A DNA stretch of 64,000 nt from NCBI GenBank assembly GCA_900540785.1, contig UQHF01000001.1, positions 144,896-208,895 of the forward strand. Reading direction: 5' to 3'. Origin of the DNA: an uncultured Blautia sp. (GTDB lineage Bacteria > Bacillota > Clostridia > Lachnospirales > Lachnospiraceae). Both the position numbers and the translations under genes were made by a program. The notes under the pieces were generated by a model. It worked only from the letters and a program-made list of their open reading frames with translations. It was not told the DNA's origin and searched no databases. Shown here piece by piece: positions 26,022-34,253 of this stretch; the stretch's first letter is position 1, and each line of letters begins with the position of its first letter.

Positions 26022-26127
26022 AGCTCTTTCCTCCTTTCCCGGTCCGGCTACGCCTCTGTGGATCTGCCGGAATCACGTGAGCCTGAAAGGCGCTTCCGTA
26101 CTGCAAATTTCCACAAAACTGATGTGT

Positions 26128-26193
26128 ATTATAGCAATCTGCTTAGGCAAAGTACATACAATTTTCTTAGATGAATCTACAAAAATCTTAGAT
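26128..26193 (-). promoter_or_regulatory. Beta-galactosidase promoter with two direct repeats
   Basis: On the minus strand a perfect -10 TATAAT (26128-26133) lies about 150 bases before the gene, with no good -35. Upstream are two identical octamers, TCTTAGAT on the plus strand, at 26165-26172 and 26186-26193, exactly 21 bases (two helical turns) apart. The nearer one is next to where the -35 should be. This is the classical layout for an AraC-type activator. No araC gene is adjacent, so the regulator is unknown. Confidence 0.6.
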
Positions 26194-26247
26194 TTCCCCA
26201 AAATGTCCACAATAGAAATACACTTGTTTTTTTGAGGAATTCGCTTC

Positions 26248-28062
26248 TTATATTCGGAATTTTTTATGAAATTCCCGGAGCGTATTCTTTCTCTGGAAAA
26301 TAAACATTCCCAGAAGGATCAGGATACTGATTCCGGAGCATACAACAGATAAATGCGGCACTGTCACAATGTGAAATGCAGTCAAAATCAGCGGAATACA
26401 CCCTACGGCACATGCCTGTATGAGATAAAATAAATACTCTGCTATCTCAAGCCGCTGAATCCTGGAAACTGCAGGCATAGAACATAAAACAGTCAGACAC
26501 GCTCCCGGAAAAAGGAAGTTCAGAGACCACTTATGCCAGCCTGTAAACGCGTCCCACAAAATTCCCAGAACCGTTACAAGAAGAAGCTGCCACATTGCAT
26601 TTTTCAAAATATTTCTCCGTTTTCTGTACGCCACAGAGACGAGAAGCCACGCACTTAAACTTGCCGCTGCTGCTGCCCAACACCATGTAAAATTACCGGA
26701 TACTACATAATTTACCATTGCAGATACAATAGCTGCGGCAATGCACAGAAACGTAAATGTCTGAAATACTTTTGCAGGTACATTTGTTTTTTCTTTTTTA
26801 TATCCCGGAAAATCACTCTCCACCTCTTCGTAAGAAAGCCCTTTTTCTTTTAAAATCTTCAGAAAATTTCTCTGAATGCTGTCTCCCGGAACCTTTGAAG
26901 TAAAGCCAAGTACAAGGTTATCTTTATAGGAGCAGGAACAGAGCTGCATGGAATATGTGCTTGCCAGAAAACCAAAATACTGGATATAATCCCCGTATTC
27001 CTCAGGAAACTTAAAGATTCCTACATTGGAATAAATACCTGTGATACTCCTTGTTCCGTATTTTGCTCCTGCCATCATTCCAAACCGCTTTACTTCAAGA
27101 GGAACTGCCCGGATCAGCGGGTTCTTTTCCAGCCTTACATAGTCATTCATATGTACCGCAATCCTCTCTTTCATCAGTTCCCTCTCAAACTCTTTCTTTA
27201 CGTGAGCCATCACCTCATCAAAGGTTGTATTTTCTTTAAAAACATATCCAACCTCAATCCAGCCGAAAAAGTTTGCCATTGATTTGGAATCAAAATAATT
27301 ACGAAGATTTACAGGAACCATCAGCGTAACAGGACGTTTCAGACGGCTTGCCGGAATCTCCTCATGAATTGCCCAGAGAAGAGCGGACGCCAGCAAAACC
27401 GCAATGGTAACGCCATTTGCTCTGGCTGTTTTCAGAGTCTCTTTTACAGAAAGAATCACCTCCATAATGTGCATTTCATCCTGCGGAAGCTTCTCTCCTT
27501 TTAACTGTACAGCCGCTCTCTTTTTCTCTTTATTTTTCGGAAGCTCTGTCTGATAATACTGGGAAAAACTGTCTTCCTCCTGCTCCTTTCCCGTACTTTC
27601 CTCGCCCGTATCAAAGTCCGGAAGCTGTGCTTCCGGGTGTGCCAGCATAAGATACTGTTTTACAAGCTCCTGTATAAAGTGCATTGCTCCCGTTCCGTCT
27701 GTCAGCGCATGAAAAACCTCAAACTGAATCCTGTCTTTATAATAAGTCACCTGAAATAAAAGAGATTTTTTATCCGGTACATATAAATCACTGCAAGGAG
27801 GATCTGTCTCCGGTTTTACAAGCGGACGTATGTCCCTCCTCTCCAGATAATACCAGAAAAGCCCCTTTCGAAGCACAGCCTGATACAGAGGATATTTTTC
27901 CATTGTAGCGTCCAGTGCTCTCTGTAAAATTTCCGGCTCTACCATTTCCTTTAAACGGCAGTAAACACGAAATACTCTTGTGTCATTTTTCCCGGTTACT
28001 GCCGGGAAAACAAGGGCTGCATTGTCAAGTTTTCTCCAGTGGGAATATCCAAACTCTAACAA
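26248..28062 (-). CDS. Condensation-type acyltransferase fused to a membrane domain
   Basis: The 604-residue protein has an N-terminal domain (about 1-420) of the condensation / alcohol acetyltransferase superfamily, with the active-site motif HALTDG (H118, D122) and VPVNLRNYF, a typical second landmark. The C-terminal part (about 420-590) has several hydrophobic helices and resembles the uncharacterised DUF6320 region of Clostridia. It probably transfers an acyl group at the inner membrane face; donor and acceptor are unknown. It overlaps the upstream alpha/beta hydrolase gene by seven bases. Confidence 0.7.
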   Translation of the reverse strand: MLEFGYSHWRKLDNAALVFPAVTGKNDTRVFRVYCRLKEMVEPEILQRALDATMEKYPLYQAVLRKGLFWYYLERRDIRPLVKPETDPPCSDLYVPDKKSLLFQVTYYKDRIQFEVFHALTDGTGAMHFIQELVKQYLMLAHPEAQLPDFDTGEESTGKEQEEDSFSQYYQTELPKNKEKKRAAVQLKGEKLPQDEMHIMEVILSVKETLKTARANGVTIAVLLASALLWAIHEEIPASRLKRPVTLMVPVNLRNYFDSKSMANFFGWIEVGYVFKENTTFDEVMAHVKKEFERELMKERIAVHMNDYVRLEKNPLIRAVPLEVKRFGMMAGAKYGTRSITGIYSNVGIFKFPEEYGDYIQYFGFLASTYSMQLCSCSYKDNLVLGFTSKVPGDSIQRNFLKILKEKGLSYEEVESDFPGYKKEKTNVPAKVFQTFTFLCIAAAIVSAMVNYVVSGNFTWCWAAAAASLSAWLLVSVAYRKRRNILKNAMWQLLLVTVLGILWDAFTGWHKWSLNFLFPGACLTVLCSMPAVSRIQRLEIAEYLFYLIQACAVGCIPLILTAFHIVTVPHLSVVCSGISILILLGMFIFQRKNTLREFHKKFRI

Positions 28063-29003
28063 GTTCCCATCTCCCTTCCAAGAAATTTATTCATAATGTC
28101 AAAGCTCTCTTTCACATGAAAAAGCTTAATTCCAAGAGCGAAAAATCCGTGAAGCGCTCCCGGTATTCTGTGAAGCTCCACGTAATTTCCCGCTTCCTTT
28201 AAGCGCCTTGCGTACTCTTCCCCCTCGTCTCTTAATGGATCAAACTCTGCTGTCAAAATCAGAGTATCCGGAAGATTTTTAAGATCTTTTTCCTGAAGCG
28301 GTGAAAAATACGGATTCTCTCTGTCTTCCGGGCTGCGCTGATATAAGGATATATAGTTTTCCATTTTTACTGCTGTAAGAAGGTAATCCTCCCCGTTTTC
28401 TTTTACGGAAAGATACGGCGATTCTTCTGTATAACAGTTATTTAATGCAGGATAGATCAATATCTGTCTGTCCGGCATAAACTCTCCCTTATCTCTCGCC
28501 ATAAGAGAAACTGCCGCTGCAAGATTTCCCCCTGCACTGTCTCCCACAATAGTAATTTTTTCCGGTTCTGTATTTAAAATAAACCGGTTCGTATACAGGG
28601 CTTTTGCAGCCGCATAACAGTCCATCAGACCTGTGGGGAACGGATATTCCGGTGCAAGACGGTATTCCACAGATACTACGATCTGCCCTGTAGACTGCGC
28701 CATCTGGCTGCACACACGATCATAGTTTTCCACGCTGTCCGTCACCCAGCCGCCGCCGTGAAAAAACAGCAGGACTGCATAAGAATGTCCTTTTTCCATT
28801 CCATCTTTCATCGCCTGCTCATTTGGAAAATACAGGCGTATGGGAACTTCATAATCTTCATTATATATTTTTACGTCTAATTTCCTGCAAAATATCCGCA
28901 TAGGGTCAAGGCGTTTTAAGTCTGCCAGGCGCCTTGCAGATTCTACCTCAAGATTGCTGTATGAAAGCGCGTGTAAAATGGCGCGCATTGTTTTTGATTT
29001 CAT
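28056..29003 (-). CDS. Alpha/beta hydrolase of the hormone-sensitive lipase type
   Basis: The 315-residue protein has the oxyanion motif FHGGGW, VEYRLAPEYPFP and the nucleophile elbow GDSAGGN, followed by the Asp in LTAEFDPLRDEG and the His in IPGALHGF. These define HSL/bacterial acetyl-esterase hydrolases acting on short acyl esters. Its overlap with the acyltransferase gene suggests the two act on the same lipid or ester. Confidence 0.85.
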   Translation of the reverse strand: MKSKTMRAILHALSYSNLEVESARRLADLKRLDPMRIFCRKLDVKIYNEDYEVPIRLYFPNEQAMKDGMEKGHSYAVLLFFHGGGWVTDSVENYDRVCSQMAQSTGQIVVSVEYRLAPEYPFPTGLMDCYAAAKALYTNRFILNTEPEKITIVGDSAGGNLAAAVSLMARDKGEFMPDRQILIYPALNNCYTEESPYLSVKENGEDYLLTAVKMENYISLYQRSPEDRENPYFSPLQEKDLKNLPDTLILTAEFDPLRDEGEEYARRLKEAGNYVELHRIPGALHGFFALGIKLFHVKESFDIMNKFLGREMGTC

Positions 29004-29021
29004 TCAATTCCTCACTTTGTT

Positions 29022-29780
29022 TTAAATATACCTATCAAACCGACACTGTTCCTGCACTGTCTTACCAAGAAGTGTGATCGCCTTCTGGGGACAATAACTG
29101 ATGCAGCGGTAACACATGGTGCATTTTGACCCTGCTGACGCCTTTTTATCCCTGATTGAAATATTTTTCATAGGACATAAAGAGACACAAAGTCCGCAGC
29201 CCACACAGTTTTCATGAATATGTAATTTGTCTGTATATCCCGTTGTCTTCCCATAAAACCACAGTCTCTGCCCAAACAGACCTACAATATGTGCCGGAAA
29301 ATAGATTCCTTCCTGAGGGTATTTTCCCTTTTTTATTTTCTGTACTGTTATTCTGATTTTACTGTCTGCCTTTTTTACAATTTCCCGGTTTTCCTCCATG
29401 CTTTTCTTTAAAAGTTTGCTGTCACAGACAGAATCCGGCATTTTTATATGAAGACCGCCCAGAATCTCTGCTCCATATTTTTTAAGAAGTCTTGCTGTAC
29501 AGCCTGCTCCGTCCCCGCTGAAAGCCCCCATCGTTGCCACGCACAATATTTTTTTATTTTTCCATATTGTTTGATTCTGCTTTATAAAATCTCTCACTGC
29601 AAAGGGTGCGTTTGAATACTGTGTGGGATACCCCAGTATAATTTCAGAGTGCTTTTGGATTTCCTCCGCTGCATTTTCCGACTCTAAAGGTATCACATCT
29701 GCGTTTGGATCTAATAAAAAAGTCAGCAATTCAATGCAATGTTTTGTGTTGCCTGTTCCACTGAAATATATTCCTATCAT
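29022..29780 (-). CDS. EFR1-type flavodoxin-ferredoxin fusion
   Basis: The 252-residue protein joins a flavodoxin-like domain (IGIYFSGTGNTKHC, about 1-150) to a C-terminal bacterial ferredoxin domain with two 4Fe-4S motifs (CVGCGLCVSLCP and CTMCYRCISYCP). Such proteins move electrons in anaerobes; the partner is not known. It lies 18 bases from the hydrolase gene and 18 from the small membrane protein, so it belongs to the same operon. Confidence 0.85.
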   Translation of the reverse strand: MIGIYFSGTGNTKHCIELLTFLLDPNADVIPLESENAAEEIQKHSEIILGYPTQYSNAPFAVRDFIKQNQTIWKNKKILCVATMGAFSGDGAGCTARLLKKYGAEILGGLHIKMPDSVCDSKLLKKSMEENREIVKKADSKIRITVQKIKKGKYPQEGIYFPAHIVGLFGQRLWFYGKTTGYTDKLHIHENCVGCGLCVSLCPMKNISIRDKKASAGSKCTMCYRCISYCPQKAITLLGKTVQEQCRFDRYI

Positions 29781-29798
29781 TGCCAGATTTCTCCCCTT

Positions 29799-29942
29799 TT
29801 ACTTCTTTTTCTTCACAAATCCAAGAATGATAAATACAAATGCCAGCACATAAAATGTAGCATTCTGTCCCATCATTCCGCTGAATAACAGTAAAATTCC
29901 TACTAGAAAATAAAGAGAACTGTTTGCGTTTTTCTTATTCAT
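29799..29942 (-). CDS. 47-residue two-helix membrane protein
   Basis: The protein starts MNKKNANSSLYFLVG and ends FVKKKK. Two hydrophobic stretches (about 10-24 and 29-43) with basic ends suggest a small integral membrane protein with both ends in the cytoplasm. The start overlaps the 3' end of the upstream kinase-like gene by eight bases and has GAGG six bases upstream. That overlap, and the lack of any other feature in the gap, support a real gene. Family unknown. Confidence 0.6.
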   Translation of the reverse strand: MNKKNANSSLYFLVGILLLFSGMMGQNATFYVLAFVFIILGFVKKKK

Positions 29943-30486
29943 TTTCTGCCTCGTCTTTCTTATTTCTGTTTATTTTTTCTTTTATTTCTGTCTCATATTC
30001 TGTTTCAATAAGAATATAATCACACTGATATTTCCTGCACATCTGAAGATAATATGCGTTTTCTGAAAGAATCAGCTCTTTTGTACACCATGTATCATCG
30101 AGACGTTTTTCAATGTCGCAGGCATGATTTTTTATATCCTGGAAATGCTGCTCTATATAATTCTCGCTCAATATCAGGCAATAATATTCTATCTCTTTCA
30201 GATATATTTCCTCAAAATCTTCCTTCCAGTCAAAGGGAATATAGCACCCCTCCACTATGAGATTTTGTCTGTTTTCTATTGCTGTCTTTATCATTTCCCG
30301 CACAATGGGCCATAAATAAACTGTCAATTCTTCATCATCTTCCGGGGTCAGAGAAGTATTTCCACTTCGTATCAATCCCATCTTCAAGTGATCAATGGAC
30401 AGATACGGATACTTATATTCTTCCAGAAATCTCTGCGCCAGAGCGGTCTTCCCTGTGTGGGAAGCTCCCGTAATTAAAATAATCAT
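29935..30486 (-). CDS. P-loop kinase-like NTPase
   Basis: The 183-residue protein has a Walker A motif GASHTGKT at its N-terminus, SIDHLKMGL as a possible substrate or lid segment, and NLIVEGCYIP as the Walker B region. This pattern is seen in small-molecule kinases of the 2-phosphoglycerate kinase or zeta-toxin-like groups. The substrate is unknown. The ATG of MIILITG is chosen because AGGAGG lies upstream and because an earlier start would fall inside the preceding terminator. It heads the five-gene operon. Confidence 0.65.
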   Translation of the reverse strand: MIILITGASHTGKTALAQRFLEEYKYPYLSIDHLKMGLIRSGNTSLTPEDDEELTVYLWPIVREMIKTAIENRQNLIVEGCYIPFDWKEDFEEIYLKEIEYYCLILSENYIEQHFQDIKNHACDIEKRLDDTWCTKELILSENAYYLQMCRKYQCDYILIETEYETEIKEKINRNKKDEAENE

Positions 30487-30505
30487 ATCATTGCACTCCT
30501 CCTGA

Positions 30506-30551
30506 ATAAAAAATCCCCCCAGAAACATTATACAACATTTCCGGAGGGATT
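30506..30551 (-). terminator. Terminator of the GH112 gene
   Basis: Fourteen-base arms (30512-30525 and 30538-30551), fully paired apart from two G-T pairs, enclose a 12-base loop and are followed on the minus strand by a T-run. The loop contains a TATAAT (30527-30532, minus strand) that could serve the next operon; transcripts started there would lack the left arm and escape termination. Confidence 0.85.
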
Positions 30552-30571
30552 CCCTATAAAATATTTACTTT

Positions 30572-32731
30572 TTAAATTTCATACCACTTGATTTCATTTG
30601 CTTCCATATGAAGGTCAAAGCTGCTTCCATCTCCGCGGTAAACGGTTGTATCCTGTGGTTCGTAAGTATTATTTACAACACAGTATTTTCCGTTTTTCAC
30701 ATATGCGTGAACTTCCACGTTGAAGTTTGTGGAGAACCACTGGTTCAGCTTTTCATCATCTCCTGCAGACCAGAGGATCGCGCGGTAAAGAATACGGCTG
30801 TTTTCAAAGCTATATGGCAGACCGCTGATATAAACGCCACGGCCTTTTCCGAACTCTTTTACTGCCATCTGTACTTCCTGCTCTCTCTGAATGAGGATTT
30901 CTGTCTCCGGAAGCGCAAAGATATTTTTCTTTCCTTCTCCGAAATCTACGTCTTTTGTACAATCAGAAAGAATGAAGTGGTCTTTGTGCTCGTCCCAGTT
31001 GTACTTATCTCTGTTCAGATTAAAGCCGTGTTCTTCTTCCACACCGAGAATATCGGAAAGCTGGAAGAAACGTCCCTGCCACTGATGTGCTGTCGGCTCG
31101 CCAACACCGATAAATCCGCCGCCGTTATAAACAAATTCTTTTACTGCTGTGACAATCTTTTCATTTGTCCAGTATTCGCCGCCGCCGTAAGCAGTATCTG
31201 CGTCTCCTACATTGATGATCACATCAATATCCTTTAAGACGTCCGGATTTTCCAGAATGTCTTCAAAGCTTATAAATTTCACATCAAACGGAGCGCCGCT
31301 TAATGCCTCGATAATTCCTGCGTAGGAGTAGTTCTGTTTATGATAAATTGCATGGTGTACCATGTGATTTCCCCATGCACGCATTTTGCCCCAGCAGTTT
31401 AATACTGCCACACGCTCTACGCAGTAAGGAGTTGTTCCTGTAATATTATCATAAAGTGTACGGAACTCATCACATACACTCTCAATGTATTCCACAAATT
31501 CCGGGAAATCAAGAGCAAGCTTTAAGTATCCGCCGTATCCGATTCTCTGGATCGGGCTTCTAAGGATTGCTCTTCTTGCTGTTACCCAGTTTACTTTTGC
31601 TTCCTTTACAGGATCTCCGCCCTCATGGAAGGTATCCGGGAAGAAATATGGAAGGAAACGTCCCTCTGTATAATTTACATTTTTAATATCGCTGATAAGA
31701 CGAAGTGTTGCGCCGTTTCCAACGCTTCCTACTACTGCGTCAATTCCGATAGATGCAAATTCGTCCATAAACGGTTCCATTCCGATCCAGTGGTCTCCAA
31801 GGAACATCATGGCTTCTTTTCCGAACTCGTGTACAATATCCACCATCTCTTTTGCAAGTTTTGCAACTTCTCTTCTCTGGAATGCCTGGAAATCACGGAA
31901 TTCCTTAGAAGGAATGCGGTAAGTATTGTTCATATATCCCTGGTCGATAATAAACTCCGGACGGAATTTATAACCAACTTCTTTTTCAAACTGCTCCAGA
32001 ATATACGGACTTACAGATGCGGAATATCCATACCAGTCTACATATTTTTCTCTTGCAAGCTCGTCAAAGATCAGAGTGAACTGATGGAAAAATGTAGTGA
32101 AACGTACTACATCTACATATGGGTGTGTTTCCAGGAAACGGCGCAGTCTTTTCAGAGAAAACTCTCTTGTAAGAGGCTGACGCACATCAAAAGTCATCTG
32201 CGGCTCTACATCTTTCCAGTCATTTACAACTGCATTGTACATATGAACCGGGTCCCACATAATATAAGCAAGGAAGCTTACTGTATAATCATGGAAAGGA
32301 ATCGCATCAATGATCACATTTCCGCTTTCCTCGTCATAGCTCCATTTGTCTGTTGGAACAGGCTCGCCTGTTGTACGGTCCATAACTTCCCACCAGCGCT
32401 TTTTATCATCGCGCGTATTTACTTTTAACATGGCAGGATAAATATGATCCATTAAGTGAATGGAAAGCTTGTCGGACACTGCGCTGTAGAAATCTGTCAT
32501 AATATACATCTGCTGGATTTCTTCCGGGTGTGCCTTTGCCCACTCATTATCTTTTCTTGTTGTGTAGTAAGTCGCATAAACCTTCGCATCCACTTCCTTA
32601 AGCTCTGCCGGAAACTCTGTTCCGTCACAGTCACGTACTGCATCTGCTCCCCATTTCTCCAGAATCTCAAGTGTCTGAGGAATCACATTCAAATCTGTAG
32701 GAATGGTTACGCGTCCTCTTTTTTTCTCCAT
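30572..32731 (-). CDS. GH112 beta-1,3-galactosyl-N-acetylhexosamine phosphorylase
   Basis: GH112 enzymes split galactosyl-beta-1,3-HexNAc (lacto-N-biose, galacto-N-biose), or in some Clostridia galactosyl-rhamnose, with phosphate to give galactose 1-phosphate. The 719-residue protein matches the bifidobacterial enzyme throughout: RGRVTIPTDLNV at the N-terminus and GDHWIG with D313, the position of the general acid in that enzyme. It lacks a signal peptide, so it acts in the cytoplasm. Which disaccharide is used cannot be read by eye. GGAGG precedes the chosen ATG. The gene appears to form its own transcript. Confidence 0.9.
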   Translation of the reverse strand: MEKKRGRVTIPTDLNVIPQTLEILEKWGADAVRDCDGTEFPAELKEVDAKVYATYYTTRKDNEWAKAHPEEIQQMYIMTDFYSAVSDKLSIHLMDHIYPAMLKVNTRDDKKRWWEVMDRTTGEPVPTDKWSYDEESGNVIIDAIPFHDYTVSFLAYIMWDPVHMYNAVVNDWKDVEPQMTFDVRQPLTREFSLKRLRRFLETHPYVDVVRFTTFFHQFTLIFDELAREKYVDWYGYSASVSPYILEQFEKEVGYKFRPEFIIDQGYMNNTYRIPSKEFRDFQAFQRREVAKLAKEMVDIVHEFGKEAMMFLGDHWIGMEPFMDEFASIGIDAVVGSVGNGATLRLISDIKNVNYTEGRFLPYFFPDTFHEGGDPVKEAKVNWVTARRAILRSPIQRIGYGGYLKLALDFPEFVEYIESVCDEFRTLYDNITGTTPYCVERVAVLNCWGKMRAWGNHMVHHAIYHKQNYSYAGIIEALSGAPFDVKFISFEDILENPDVLKDIDVIINVGDADTAYGGGEYWTNEKIVTAVKEFVYNGGGFIGVGEPTAHQWQGRFFQLSDILGVEEEHGFNLNRDKYNWDEHKDHFILSDCTKDVDFGEGKKNIFALPETEILIQREQEVQMAVKEFGKGRGVYISGLPYSFENSRILYRAILWSAGDDEKLNQWFSTNFNVEVHAYVKNGKYCVVNNTYEPQDTTVYRGDGSSFDLHMEANEIKWYEI

Positions 32732-32775
32732 TTTGTTTTCCTCCGTTCTGATTTTACACATATCTTAATGCTCTC

Positions 32776-32781
32776 ATTATA
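32776..32781 (-). promoter_or_regulatory. Possible -10 box of the GH112 gene
   Basis: On the minus strand a perfect TATAAT lies 44 bases before the GH112 start codon. No convincing -35 is found at 16-18 bases, so an activator may be needed. Confidence 0.45.
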
Positions 32782-32824
32782 CTATGACGCCTCCCTCCTT
32801 TTCCATCTATATCTTGTCCTCCAT

Positions 32825-32867
32825 TTTAGAATTCTTGCTTTTTTTATGAAAGAATCCTAAATTTTTT
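32825..32867 (+). terminator. Hairpin with T-run ahead of the permease gene
   Basis: Arms TTTAGAATTCTT (32825-32836) and AAGAATCCTAAA (32850-32861) pair with one mismatch and are followed by T6. It lies about 70 bases before the permease start codon, between two divergent genes. On the plus strand it could be an attenuator; as DNA, the inverted repeat could be an operator for either gene. Confidence 0.4.
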
Positions 32868-32939
32868 CTTCCATAGCACCTGGGAATATGATAAAATAAG
32901 CCGAAATCCAAATTTATAATTACTTTTTGAGGAGGAAAA

Positions 32940-34202
32940 ATGGAACAACGAAAAATTATTCAAGTAGAAGACAAAGTGCCGGCAAAGCTTCTGATCCCTT
33001 TAAGCATTCAGCATATGTTTGCCATGTTCGGCGCCACTGTCCTGGTTCCTTTTATTTTTGGAATCAATCCTGCAGTCGTTCTGTTTATGAACGGTGTGGG
33101 CACACTTTTATTCATCGTCCTTACAAAAGGAAAAGCTCCTGCTTATTTAGGCTCCAGTTTCGCATTCCTGGCTCCTGCCGGAATCGTCATCAGCCAGATG
33201 GGATATGAATATGCACTTGGCGGATTCGTAGCTGTCGGTTTCTGCGGCTGTATTCTGGCATTTATCATTTATAAATTCGGTTCTTCCTGGATTGATGTGG
33301 TGCTGCCCCCGGCTGCTATGGGACCTGTTGTAGCTCTTATCGGACTTGAACTTTCCGGAAGCGCTGCCAGCAACGCCGGATTACTGGACGAAGTTATCGA
33401 TCCGAAAAATATCATTGTATTTCTTGTCACACTTGGAGTTGCTGTTTTTGGAAATATCCTGTTCCGCGGCTTTTTATCTGTTATCCCGATTTTAATTGCC
33501 GTGATCGCCGGATATATTGCAGCTCTTTGCTGCGGAGTTGTGGATTTTACAGAAGTTGCCAAAGCGCCTTTATTTGCACTTCCAAACTTCCAGCTTCCAA
33601 AATTTGATATGGACGCTATTCTTATTATTCTTCCGGTTATTCTTGTCATCACTTCTGAACACATCGGACATCAGGTAGTGACAAGTAAAATCGTAGGAAA
33701 AGACCTTTTAAAAGATCCGGGGCTTCACCGTTCTTTACTTGGAGACAACCTCTCCACTATGCTTTCCGGTCTTATCGGCTCTGTTCCTACTACCACATAC
33801 GGGGAAAACATCGGAGTTATGGCAGTCACAAAAGTCTACAGTGTCCGCGTAATCGCAGGGGCAGCCGTTTTATCTATTATCTGCTCTTTTGTTGGAAAGC
33901 TTTCCATGCTGATCCAGACGGTTCCCGGTCCTGTGATCGGAGGCATCTCTTTCCTTTTATACGGTATGATCGGAGCTTCCGGTATCCGTATCCTCGTAGA
34001 TTCCAAAGTGGATTACGGACGTTCCCGTAACCTGACACTGACCTCTGTTGTCTTTGTCACAGGTCTTTCCGGCATCTCCGTAAAATTTGGAAACGTAGAG
34101 CTTACAGGAATGGTTCTTGCCTGCATTGTGGCAATGATTTTAAGCCTTATTTTCCATGTACTTGACAGATTTAACCTGACAAATGATAAGGAAGAAGCAT
34201 AA
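32940..34202 (+). CDS. uraA: NCS2 family uracil/xanthine permease
   Basis: The 420-residue polytopic protein imports a nucleobase, most likely uracil, with protons. N-terminal LLIPLSIQHMFAMFGATVLVPF and the later GSVPTTTYGENIGVMAVTKVYSV are hallmarks of the UraA/PyrP group within NCS2. GAGGAGG lies directly upstream of the ATG. It is monocistronic, followed by a strong terminator. No pyrimidine-gene neighbours are present here, although carB lies 26 kb away. Confidence 0.88.
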   Translation: MEQRKIIQVEDKVPAKLLIPLSIQHMFAMFGATVLVPFIFGINPAVVLFMNGVGTLLFIVLTKGKAPAYLGSSFAFLAPAGIVISQMGYEYALGGFVAVGFCGCILAFIIYKFGSSWIDVVLPPAAMGPVVALIGLELSGSAASNAGLLDEVIDPKNIIVFLVTLGVAVFGNILFRGFLSVIPILIAVIAGYIAALCCGVVDFTEVAKAPLFALPNFQLPKFDMDAILIILPVILVITSEHIGHQVVTSKIVGKDLLKDPGLHRSLLGDNLSTMLSGLIGSVPTTTYGENIGVMAVTKVYSVRVIAGAAVLSIICSFVGKLSMLIQTVPGPVIGGISFLLYGMIGASGIRILVDSKVDYGRSRNLTLTSVVFVTGLSGISVKFGNVELTGMVLACIVAMILSLIFHVLDRFNLTNDKEEA

Positions 34203-34217
34203 TCCTTTAAAGAATTT

Positions 34218-34253
34218 CAGGCAGAGAGCTTACCGCCCTCTGCCTGTTTTTTT
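34218..34253 (+). terminator. Terminator of the uracil permease gene
   Basis: Nine-base arms CAGGCAGAG (34218-34226) and CTCTGCCTG (34238-34246) are followed by T7. It overlaps the last bases of the convergent XRE gene region. Confidence 0.9.

Noticed and set aside
25978..26120. A riboswitch in the beta-galactosidase leader
   Set aside because: The leader can fold, but I see no match to a known riboswitch core and no terminator ahead of the gene.
29631..29660. A GGGATACCCC stretch as a third copy of the GC-box
   Set aside because: It lies inside the flavodoxin-ferredoxin coding sequence and does not share the GCTTGT or GAAA parts of the element.
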